The notes under the pieces: generated by a model
Databases searched by the model: none
What the model saw: the letters and a program-made list of their open reading frames with translations, nothing else
Told to the model about the DNA's origin: nothing
Source of the DNA: Tunturibacter psychrotolerans
GTDB taxonomy: Bacteria > Acidobacteriota > Terriglobia > Terriglobales > Acidobacteriaceae
DNA length: 64,000 nt
NCBI RefSeq assembly: GCF_040359615.1
Contig: NZ_CP132942.1
Span: 248,001 to 312,000, forward strand
Direction: 5' to 3'
Translations under genes and position numbers: made by a program
Shown: positions 16,570-24,021 of the stretch, piece after piece
Numbering within the stretch: the first letter of the stretch is position 1
Layout: every line of letters starts with the position of its first letter

Positions 16570-17352
16570 CTAGTCGGTTCGGATTAGATAGGGTGCGGCA
16601 GCAGGATCTTTGGGGTGAATGCTGTCGGCTACCTCGCTTGCATTGCTTTTGTTCGGCAGCTTCGGACTGATCCTGACCCAATGCCCGGTGGGTCCGGGAA
16701 ACTCGATGACCTTGGCGGTGGCATAGCGGTGAATCATCTCTTCTTTGAGTTTCATTGCATCGGACTCTCGTGCAAAGGCCCCGACCTGTACGCACCAGCG
16801 TCCGCCGGGATCAGCGTTCGCACGAACCGGAGCTGCGAATGCTTCCACTTTCACTTTGGCTACGCCCGCGCGATAGACTCCGGTCGCTTTTGCTGCAGCA
16901 AGTGACAGATCGATGATGCGTCCATGGACGAACGGGCCGCGGTCAGTGATCTTGACGACGACCGATTGGTTGTTGGTCAGATTTGTCACACGCACCATCG
17001 TCCCCATTGGGAGTGTGAGGTGCGCGGCGGTCATTGCGTTCTGGTCGTAGACCGTGCCGTCAGCGGCTTTTCGACCGGCGTAGGGAGGGCCATACCAGCT
17101 CGCCATTCCGACCTCACTTGAGATGGGCTTTCCAAGGTTGCCTGGAATCGGGGCTGGAGCGGATGGAGGAGGTACTTGAGCGGTTGTTGGGTTCGTTCGC
17201 GATCCCCGCGAAACTTTGCCTTGATTGGAGGCGCTTGTCGTCGACGGCGGCGGTGGGGGCCGGTAGGCTCTGGTTGTTTCCTTATGGCAACCGCTGACTA
17301 TCAGCGCACACGCCGATAGCATTGCGGCATACCTATGCCGGACGGTGATCAC
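16570..17352 (-). CDS. rlpA: RlpA-like septal-ring lytic transglycosylase lipoprotein with SPOR domain
   Basis: 260 residues. Lipobox LIVSGC about residue 22, a Pro/Ser-rich linker, then the double-psi beta-barrel (about 82-172: GMASWYGPPYAGRKAADGTVYDQNAMTAAH in part, and VKITDRGPFVHGRIIDLS). A SPOR domain (about 185-240: RWCVQVGAFARESDAMKLKEEM) binds denuded glycan at the division septum. RlpA cleaves such glycan in some species. The start is GTG 17352, which overlaps the stop of the upstream small gene by four bases (GTGA), so the two form an operon. Confidence 0.9.
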   Translation of the reverse strand: MITVRHRYAAMLSACALIVSGCHKETTRAYRPPPPPSTTSASNQGKVSRGSRTNPTTAQVPPPSAPAPIPGNLGKPISSEVGMASWYGPPYAGRKAADGTVYDQNAMTAAHLTLPMGTMVRVTNLTNNQSVVVKITDRGPFVHGRIIDLSLAAAKATGVYRAGVAKVKVEAFAAPVRANADPGGRWCVQVGAFARESDAMKLKEEMIHRYATAKVIEFPGPTGHWVRISPKLPNKSNASEVADSIHPKDPAAAPYLIRTD

Positions 17353-17591
17353 GGTTTCGATGTGTCTTTCGGTGGTGGGGCAGACGACCTTCGCGCATGA
17401 TCGTCCATTCGCGACGCTAGCTTGTGCAACTCTGCCGCAGCAGCTCTAAGCGCCTCTGAGCCGTTGCGTCGCACATCCGGCACCACTTCCTCGTTGATGT
17501 ACTTCACGACGTTCTTAAGGTCTGCTTCGAGGTGGGTTGCCGCATCCCGCAACTGCTGCTCCCACGGTCGCTTCGGCTCTTCTGTTGGCAT
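17349..17591 (-). CDS. small hypothetical protein upstream of rlpA
   Basis: 80 residues with no signal peptide or membrane span. It is mostly helical and charged (WEQQLRDAATHLEADLKNVVKYI, then ALRAAAAELHKLASRMDDHA) with a Pro/Lys-rich end. A strong GGAGG site precedes ATG 17591, and the stop overlaps the rlpA start by four bases. I do not recognise a family. The tight coupling suggests it is made together with RlpA, perhaps as a soluble helical partner. Confidence 0.65.
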   Translation of the reverse strand: MPTEEPKRPWEQQLRDAATHLEADLKNVVKYINEEVVPDVRRNGSEALRAAAAELHKLASRMDDHARRSSAPPPKDTSKP

Positions 17592-17720
17592 AGGCAAACC
17601 TCCACCTATCGATTAGATGACGCAGAAAAGGCAAGGTCAACGGTCATTGCATCTACGTGCCGGGATGGTAACAAGGGTCTGGATCAGTCGGAGTGGGCAA
17701 ATACAACTTGCCGTGATGTT

Positions 17721-17751
17721 TGAGCGTCCGTTATATATAGGCAAACGCTCA
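17721..17751. promoter_or_regulatory. inverted repeat around an AT-rich core, candidate operator
   Basis: Arms TGAGCGT (17721-17727) and ACGCTCA (17745-17751) flank a 17-base spacer containing TATATATA. It lies about 80 bp upstream of the TTG start of the LPDAPS gene at 17830. The symmetry suggests a dimeric regulator site. No regulator gene is adjacent. Confidence 0.35.
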
Positions 17752-17829
17752 CATTATGTATGTTTGTGACCAATTCCCAGCCGCTGAACTCTAACGGGTG
17801 GTGGAATATTTAGCTTGTAGGAGTTATTT

Positions 17830-18675
17830 TTGACAATCGCAAGGGTACGGCTGACTTCAAGAAAGTTCCTCAATAAAAGCCTTATCTTCACCGTGGCGTT
17901 ATTCGCCTCAACGGACCTCATTGCGCAGGTACGAACCGAACCGAGCGCGCTCGTCGCAACGGACGCCATGCTCTCGCTTCCCGACGCTCCTTCGGTCTCA
18001 AACAGCACCTCTTCCGTCGACGAATCCAGCAGTTCAAGCAACGAGGCAGACAGCTCTGCGAACCTGGGAGCCGGTGGAGCCCTGGACCCAGCCTCAGTGA
18101 AACGCAGGATTCTAGCCACTCGCAGCGATATCACCATCTACCCAGGACAAACAGCTCCGTCTCTCTCCGCGCACGACAAAGAGGTGATGGGATTCAAGCA
18201 GACATTCACCCTCTTCTCCCTCATCGGATGGACTACCTCAGCGGCATACACTCATCTCATCAACGGCACTCCCAACTATGGGACCGACAGCGGTGCGTTC
18301 GGGGAGCGCCTGGGAGCCGCCGCTTTACGCAACACCAGTCAGAACATCTTCGGCAACGTCGTCTTCGCTCCGCTTTTTCATGAGGATCCGCGCTACTACA
18401 AGATGGGCAAAGGCCATAACGTGGCCAAACGCGTTGCATACGCCGCCACCCGGGCCATCATCACCCGCGCGGACGATGGCCACGCTACACCTAACTGCTC
18501 CCTCATCTTGGGCCGCGTCTTCGGAGCCGCCCTCACCAACGCATATTACCCTGATTCGAATCGCAGCTTCAGCCAAACAGCACAGACCTTTGGCACCTCC
18601 ATGGCCGGCGGTGCAATCGGCTTCGTCGTTACTGAGTTTCTCGACGAGGCGCTCGAAATCACTCACCTCAAATAA
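17830..18675 (+). CDS. exported LPDAPS-motif protein, copy 1
   Basis: 281 residues of unknown function. Start TTG 17830 with TAGGAG upstream. A signal peptide with a basic N-region and an h-region near SLIFTVALFAST has likely cleavage about DLIAQ. Seventeen residues later comes LPDAPS (50-55), then a Ser-rich linker. The conserved part (about 95-275) contains FKQTFTLFSLIGWTTSAAYTH, LFHEDPRYYKMG, RADDGHATPNCS and a hydrophobic Gly/Ala segment (FGTSMAGGAIGFVVTEF). It aligns with the next gene along its length (for example LFHEDPRYYKM against LFHQDPRYFRM). An outer-membrane or periplasmic place is likely. Confidence 0.7.
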   Translation: MTIARVRLTSRKFLNKSLIFTVALFASTDLIAQVRTEPSALVATDAMLSLPDAPSVSNSTSSVDESSSSSNEADSSANLGAGGALDPASVKRRILATRSDITIYPGQTAPSLSAHDKEVMGFKQTFTLFSLIGWTTSAAYTHLINGTPNYGTDSGAFGERLGAAALRNTSQNIFGNVVFAPLFHEDPRYYKMGKGHNVAKRVAYAATRAIITRADDGHATPNCSLILGRVFGAALTNAYYPDSNRSFSQTAQTFGTSMAGGAIGFVVTEFLDEALEITHLK

Positions 18676-18729
18676 GCTTGAGTAGAGTTCCGCTACGTCT
18701 TATGAGGGTAGGCAACGAGGGTCATTCGT

Positions 18730-19602
18730 ATGCGTTGGTGGTTGATCTTGGTTTTGCTGCTATCTGCTATCACTGCAGCAGCACAACACACCGAGACTGC
18801 GTCCGACCTTCCAGATGCCCCCAGCGCCATAGCTTCGAATCAGGAAAACGTCGTCGCGGTAGCCGAGGCTTCATTCCGGCAGACCGGAGATGGAGTCAGG
18901 CCGTGCAACGCCTTTCGTGCCATGAAGGTTGTCTACTACGACCCCAACCGTCTGGATACGGTCCCCAAACCCTGTAGCAACCTTGTCTATCCCTACCAAA
19001 AGTTTCTCGGCACAAATGTCGTCATCCCGCTGACTTGGCAGGAGAAGGGTTACCTTGCTCTGAACAACCTCGCCGATCCTGCTAACTTCGGCACCATCGT
19101 CGGTATATCTGCGATCTCAGTTGCAGTCGACCCCCACTCTGCGTACGGTCCCGGTCTGAAGGGGTTCGGCAAATCTGTTGGCATCAGTTATGTGCAGGAT
19201 GTCTCCAGCCAGTTCTTCCGAGGCTTCACATTTCCGATTCTCTTCCATCAGGATCCACGTTACTTCCGCATGCCGAACGCTCCGTTGACCAAGCGGATCA
19301 TCTACTCCGTCTCGCGCACCGTTATCTCGCGTCACGACGATGGCAGTTCCATGCCCAACTACTCCGTCTTACTCGACTATCCCCTCGAGGCGGTCCTCGC
19401 TAATCAATATGTGCCCGGTGTCCATACGGACCTCTCCTCGACCGTGACCCGCATTGCAACCGGATATGCGCTCGATCCGGTGAACAATCTGCTCGACGAA
19501 TTTCTCCCGGATGTGGCCAGCCATGTCCACGTCCGCATCATCTTCGTTCAGCGGATCCTGAACAACATTGCCAGCGGTAACAACGGCATTACTCTTCAGT
19601 GA
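18730..19602 (+). CDS. exported LPDAPS-motif protein, copy 2
   Basis: 290 residues. Signal peptide MRWWLILVLLLSAITAAAQ is followed after seven residues by LPDAPS (27-32). The body includes VIPLTWQEKGYLALNNLADPANFG, FRGFTFPILFHQDPRYFRM and ISRHDDGSSMPNYS. These match the landmarks of copy 1 in order, so the two are tandem paralogues 54 bp apart and probably one operon. No enzymatic motif is seen. I cannot assign a function. Confidence 0.7.
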   Translation: MRWWLILVLLLSAITAAAQHTETASDLPDAPSAIASNQENVVAVAEASFRQTGDGVRPCNAFRAMKVVYYDPNRLDTVPKPCSNLVYPYQKFLGTNVVIPLTWQEKGYLALNNLADPANFGTIVGISAISVAVDPHSAYGPGLKGFGKSVGISYVQDVSSQFFRGFTFPILFHQDPRYFRMPNAPLTKRIIYSVSRTVISRHDDGSSMPNYSVLLDYPLEAVLANQYVPGVHTDLSSTVTRIATGYALDPVNNLLDEFLPDVASHVHVRIIFVQRILNNIASGNNGITLQ

Positions 19603-19914
19603 CATATTTACTGTATTTACGGTAAAAACTTCGCCCCATCTACCGCTCCATGTCGCCATTCAATGCAGATTCTTGCCGTTCGATACCACATGCTTCGATA
19701 TGCCCCCCAAGCTGGGTACTGTTAAGGGGTGAGTCGAACAGGATCCCCGCTGCATCTGACAGGAAAAGCAATAGATAGGTCGATCAAGCGAGGGGTTGCT
19801 TCTCGCGGCAACCGTATCCGGGTCAGCAGTGTAAAAACGATTTAAATAGACGAAATTAAGTAACAATCCAGAAGATATCTCGATTATCAGACGGACACTC
19901 AGGAGATAAAGTAA
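19603..19914. other. leader region of the radical SAM gene with a near-perfect palindrome
   Basis: 312 bp without a gene. Immediately after the stop of the preceding gene lies a 20-bp palindrome, 19607-19626 (arms TTTACTGTA and TACGGTAAA, one mismatch, two-base centre). It has no T-run, so it reads more like an operator than a terminator. The end of the region carries AGGAGA before ATG 19915. A regulated promoter for the radical SAM gene is likely within it but I cannot place it. Confidence 0.35.
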
Positions 19915-22005
19915 ATGCCGAAGGCCAAAATTGCCGAAAAAGCTCTTACCTATGGAGCAAAAGCAGGTTGGGCAGTATTCAATAAGCTGAATTCGTTCAG
20001 CCCCAATGCCAGCTTCACCCCCAGGTGGAGCGACAAGCCGCTTCTCAAGAGCTATCAGAAAGAGAAGCCGCCCCTCGGCTGGCCCCGCACCACCGACTCC
20101 CTCTGTCCGAAGTGCATTCCTGAGATTCGTCAGCAGATCGTCGACGGCAAACTGCCGCACGAGATTCTGCTCAACGAGAAGGTCGGCGAGATCAAGGCGC
20201 AGATCATCGAGCGTGACGGCCAGATCCTGATGGTCAAGGACTGCCCCATCCACGGTCACTTCGAGGACGTCATGTCCATCGATCCGCCGATGATGAAGCA
20301 CCTCGAAGACGTCTTCCCGGGCCGCGACATCCGCGCCCACAATGACGAGAAGCTGCACAACCACGGCACCTCGACCGTGACGCACGGCCGCGGATCGGTT
20401 CTTACGATCGACCTGACCAACCGCTGCAACATGATGTGCGATCCCTGCTTCATGGACGCCAACCAGGTCGGCTTCGTCCACGAGCTGACGTGGGATGAGA
20501 TCAAGACCATGCTCGACAACGCAATCACGATCAAGCCGCGTCGTCAGATGAGCGTGCAGTTTTCCGGTGGCGAACCGACACTGTCGCCTTACTTCCTCGA
20601 CGCCGTCGCCTATGCCCGCAAGGTTGGTTACAACTCCGTGCAGGCCGCGACCAACGGCATCGAGTTCGCCAAGTCCAAGGAGTTTGCCAAGGCTGCCGCT
20701 GAAGCCGGTCTCCGCTACGCCTATCTGCAGTTCGACGGTATCGGCAACGCGCCGAACTCGCACCGTAAGGTCGGCAACGCATTCGACGTAAAGCTTCAGG
20801 CCATCCATAACCTGCATGAGGCCGGCGTGGACATCGTCCCCGTCACCTGCATCATCAACGGTATCAACAACGAGCAGGTTGGCCGCATTATCGAGTTCGC
20901 GCTCGACAACCCGAAGAAGATCAACTTCCTCTCCTTCCAGCCCGTCAGCTTCACCGGCCGCGACGAAGACATCTCCGACGAGCGCCGCCATGCGCAGCGT
21001 TACACTCTGTCGCACCTCGCGCACGACGTCCGTAACCAGACCGGCCTCGGCGAGAGCACCCGCGATTGGTTCCCAATCTCGTTCATGTCCACCTTCTCCG
21101 ACTGGGCCGACCTCGTGCACGGACCAGACCGCGACTGGGGCCAGCTCTCCTGCGGTTGCCATCCAAACTGCGGCATCGGCATGGCGCTGATGATCGATAA
21201 GGAAACCAAAGAAGCCGTTCCCGTCACCGCGTTCCTCGACGCAGTGCAGCTTGCTAAGGATGTCGCGAAGATCAACGACGCGGCTCGCGGCAAGTTTCTT
21301 TCGATCCTGGGTGTGTCGCTTGCGCTGCTGCGCAACTACGACCCGTCAAAGGCTCCTACGCACTTCAAGATCGTCGACCTGCTGCAGAAGTTCGATAAGT
21401 GCTTCGGTGCCACCGGAAAGAACTACGGCAAGGTCACAGCGGACCGCACCATGGCCGACATCGAGAAGCGCCGCGCCGACCGCTGGAACTTCCTCTTCAT
21501 CGCCGGCATGTGGTTCCAGGACCTCTTCAACTACGACTTCCGCCGCACCGAGCAGTGCATCATCCCCTACGCCACACAAGAGGGTGAGATCAGCTTCTGC
21601 GCGTACAACACCGGCGTGGGCTGGCGCAACATCATTGAGAAGATGCACATGACCTCCACCCTGACCAAGTGGTACGAGGAGCATGGCCGCCACGAGATCT
21701 TCGCCGGTGGTAAGAAGGTCGGTCTCGAAGCCGAGATGAAGTACGACCTCGTCCTCAACGACGAGCACGTCAACGCCGCCGCCAACGACACCTTCGACAA
21801 GTCCGGCATCGCGAAGAACTCTCGCGAAGAGAAGATCCGCGCACGCGATGCGAAGATCAAGCAGGATGCCGAAAACGCCCGCATGGCCAAGCTCTACCGC
21901 AAGGAGATCCTCCAGGAGCCCGACGCTCCCGCTGGTTTCATCTCCCTCGGCGAGATCAAGGCAGCCCCGGCACCCAAGGTCGAGGAGACCGTCTCAGGCG
22001 ACTAA
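19915..22005 (+). CDS. radical SAM protein of the tetraether/membrane-spanning lipid synthase (Tes/MSS-like) type
   Basis: 696 residues. The N-terminal iron-site pattern has SLCPKC (C64, C67) and KDCPIHGHF (C110), as in Tes MJ0619-like proteins. The radical SAM core has NRCNMMCDPCF (C171, C175, C178) and the SAM-binding FSGGEPTLSPY. Further cysteine groups for extra clusters follow: SCGCHPNC (C413, C415, C419), C496, C548 and C562. A charged helical tail runs from about 620. In archaea Tes joins lipid tails C-to-C; bacterial homologues are linked to membrane-spanning diabolic-acid lipids, which Acidobacteriota are known to make. The role here is inference. It stands alone between an unrelated gene pair and its own terminator. 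Codon use is strongly C-ending. Confidence 0.78.
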   Translation: MPKAKIAEKALTYGAKAGWAVFNKLNSFSPNASFTPRWSDKPLLKSYQKEKPPLGWPRTTDSLCPKCIPEIRQQIVDGKLPHEILLNEKVGEIKAQIIERDGQILMVKDCPIHGHFEDVMSIDPPMMKHLEDVFPGRDIRAHNDEKLHNHGTSTVTHGRGSVLTIDLTNRCNMMCDPCFMDANQVGFVHELTWDEIKTMLDNAITIKPRRQMSVQFSGGEPTLSPYFLDAVAYARKVGYNSVQAATNGIEFAKSKEFAKAAAEAGLRYAYLQFDGIGNAPNSHRKVGNAFDVKLQAIHNLHEAGVDIVPVTCIINGINNEQVGRIIEFALDNPKKINFLSFQPVSFTGRDEDISDERRHAQRYTLSHLAHDVRNQTGLGESTRDWFPISFMSTFSDWADLVHGPDRDWGQLSCGCHPNCGIGMALMIDKETKEAVPVTAFLDAVQLAKDVAKINDAARGKFLSILGVSLALLRNYDPSKAPTHFKIVDLLQKFDKCFGATGKNYGKVTADRTMADIEKRRADRWNFLFIAGMWFQDLFNYDFRRTEQCIIPYATQEGEISFCAYNTGVGWRNIIEKMHMTSTLTKWYEEHGRHEIFAGGKKVGLEAEMKYDLVLNDEHVNAAANDTFDKSGIAKNSREEKIRARDAKIKQDAENARMAKLYRKEILQEPDAPAGFISLGEIKAAPAPKVEETVSGD

Positions 22006-22050
22006 TCAGTGCAGACAACAGACGCGCTCCGCACAAACCAAGTTGCAATC

Positions 22051-22080
22051 AGAAGGCCGCCAGCAATGGCGGCCTTTCTG
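22051..22080 (+). terminator. Rho-independent terminator of the radical SAM gene
   Basis: Stem AAGGCCGCC (22053-22061) with GGCGGCCTT (22068-22076), six-base loop AGCAAT, then TTCTGCTTGGGTTT. It is 47 bp after the stop. Confidence 0.7.
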
Positions 22081-22341
22081 CTTGGGTTTCATTCCTGGGA
22101 AAAATTCTTCTCATTAGATCTGCGGATAGATCGGTCGTCGTCAGTTGTGTCGCAACGAATGCGTCGAGAGCAATCCGAATTGCTGACCCAACTCGACCAG
22201 CGCATCGGCCCTGCAACCGCTAGTGGGGACTAGTTCCGAATTCCATGAGGCTCAGACTTCCGAATATGCGTCCGGTTCCTTGCCGGTTAGTCGATATTCT
22301 GGTGCGTCCAGTTATAGACTCATCTGCGAAAGGACTCACCT

Positions 22342-22794
22342 ATGCATCGCCTTTCCTTGATATCACTTCTCCTCGTCAGCTCGCTTCCTGCGATCGCTCA
22401 ATCGGTTACTGTTTCAGAGGTTAAGGCACGAGAGGAAGAGTTCAGGCAGTCAGAACTTCAATATGACACTGCAGCGGCGGCGCAAATCCTTGCCGATGAT
22501 TTTGTTTTGATCTCAGCGAGCGACGGAAAGCCCCACGACAAGAAATGGTTTCTTCCGCTCATCGGCGATCGTGCAGATCCGATTGAAGCTCTCGAATACG
22601 GAGACATGGACGTTCGCGTCTACGGCACTTCGGCAGTTGTCATCTCCACGGTCCATGAAAAGTTTCTGCTACATGGAAAGTCCGTGGAATTCCGCGGCCC
22701 GCGTACCGCTGTCTGGGTCAAGATCAAATGACATTGGATGCTTGTCGCAATTCACGCTTCCCCATTTCCTCAGAAGCCGATTACGGCTTTTTAG
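22342..22794 (+). pseudogene. exported DUF4440/NTF2-like protein interrupted by an in-frame TGA
   Basis: A clean signal peptide (MHRLSLISLLLVSSLPAIAQ) is followed by a DUF4440-type fold: REEEFRQSELQYDTAAAAQILADDF, FLPLIGDRADPIEALEYGDMDV and AVVISTVHEKFLLHGK. Translation stops after TAVWVKIK at TGA 22729-22731 (129 residues). The same frame then continues HWMLVAIHASPFPQ to a stop at 22792-22794. That is the expected last strand of the family (usually W-x-L-V-A-I-H). Without the TGA the protein would have about 150 residues, the normal length. It is either a recent nonsense mutation, a sequencing error, or read-through. Confidence 0.7.
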
Positions 22795-22816
22795 TTTTGC
22801 ACTCAATCGCTGTGGT

Positions 22817-23845
22817 TCAGAGCTTGGGCTGCGAGGAGGTAGCCTCCTTCAGCACCGGGCTTAGGGAGATCACCCATATGTTCGAGTTGCTATTGTCCCA
22901 GGTCTGAAGACGCTGGTAGTCTTCGGCGGCTTCCTCATGTGTACGAGGGAAATGGACCGCCAGCGTGCGATCGCTGGTGAAATAAACCGTTCGATGATCC
23001 GCACCGAAGCGGGGATCGTTGTCCTCACTCGAGCCATTCGCGTCATCGCCTGCATATCGGATCGGCACGACTGAACCCCATACGCCGACTCGGTTGTAAA
23101 CGATAAACAGATGCTCATGCGATGTATCACCCGGCCTGGGGCGCTTGCTGGTAAATACCAGGAACGACTGGTCGGGAGCTATTTCAGGATCGACATCCTT
23201 CACGCTGCCGTCGCTGAAGGAAAGAGGCTCCGCATTTTGATAAGCTCCGTTCTGATACTTCGAGCGAAACAGGCTCAGCTCTTTTCCTTTCACAGCAGCA
23301 GTGAAATAGATACTTCCGTCCCCTGCGACACTAGGTCGAAAGATCCACTGGAAAGAGTTCACTGACTCGGGAAGTTCTACCGGCGCATTCCAACCCGATC
23401 CAACGCGGTTGACCCTCCAGATATGAGACGCCATGTTCGGGCTACCTTGTTTAGCCTGAACGGAAACCGTCGCGAGCGGGCGCACCGAAACAAAGACTAG
23501 AAACGAACCATCCGGAGAGAGTGCTGGTGACGAATCCGACCATTCGCCGGAGAACGAAGCAACCTTAGGCTCGGACCACCCATCTCTGAGCCGATGCGAT
23601 TCGAGGATGATGGACCAGTGCGCACTACTTCGAGTGAAGAAGAGCGTGCCTCCATCGGGAGAGAACGTTGGCGATCCGTCGTTGGCAGGTCCGGAGATGA
23701 TGCCCGGAGCGAATACTTCGGGTACGGGGAGCGCACTGTCTTTCGCTGGAGTCGGTTCAACGATAGCGTTGGCGCACGGTTGCAGGTAGCTGGCAAAGAA
23801 ACAGAAAAGACCTGCGACATGCACGCGGGATCGTACTTTGGACAT
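22817..23845 (-). CDS. exported PD40/TolB-like beta-propeller protein
   Basis: 342 residues. A signal peptide (MSKVRSRVHVAGLFCFFASYL) is followed by repeated PD40 blades: NDGSPTFSPDGGTLFFTR, SDSSPALSPDGSFLVFVS, FRPSVAGDGSIYFT, VDPEIAPDQSFLVFTS and EDNDPRFGADHRTVYFTS. Each contains the P-x-(F/L)SPDG-x-x-(L/I)-x-F pattern. Such propellers occur in TolB and in many exported binding proteins of Acidobacteriota; ligand unknown. ATG 23845 is chosen because GAGGAGA precedes it; the frame opens slightly upstream at 23863. It is a single gene, convergent to the DUF4440 gene. Confidence 0.8.
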   Translation of the reverse strand: MSKVRSRVHVAGLFCFFASYLQPCANAIVEPTPAKDSALPVPEVFAPGIISGPANDGSPTFSPDGGTLFFTRSSAHWSIILESHRLRDGWSEPKVASFSGEWSDSSPALSPDGSFLVFVSVRPLATVSVQAKQGSPNMASHIWRVNRVGSGWNAPVELPESVNSFQWIFRPSVAGDGSIYFTAAVKGKELSLFRSKYQNGAYQNAEPLSFSDGSVKDVDPEIAPDQSFLVFTSKRPRPGDTSHEHLFIVYNRVGVWGSVVPIRYAGDDANGSSEDNDPRFGADHRTVYFTSDRTLAVHFPRTHEEAAEDYQRLQTWDNSNSNIWVISLSPVLKEATSSQPKL

Positions 23846-24021
23846 GGAAATCTCCTCAAACAAATTTAGGGGACCCGGCCAAACCGATTAACTAATTGAC
23901 TAGTCGTCGTAGACGAACGATACACAGCGACGTTAGCAATTCGCCTGATGCGTGCGAATATACCCAGCCCCTCGGCACGGCCAGCCGTCGCATCGAACAC
24001 AGCGGCCCTTTCGTACTAACC

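Noticed and set aside
18592..18612. TTGGCAC with GG-N10-GC spacing, a sigma-54-like element
   Set aside because: Lies inside the coding sequence of the LPDAPS copy 1 gene and far from a following start; probably chance.
19660..21162. 500-codon open frame on the minus strand opposite the radical SAM gene
   Set aside because: It is a codon-bias shadow: rich in Val, Asp, Gly and Arg, no domain, and covering the conserved cysteine motifs of the gene on the other strand.
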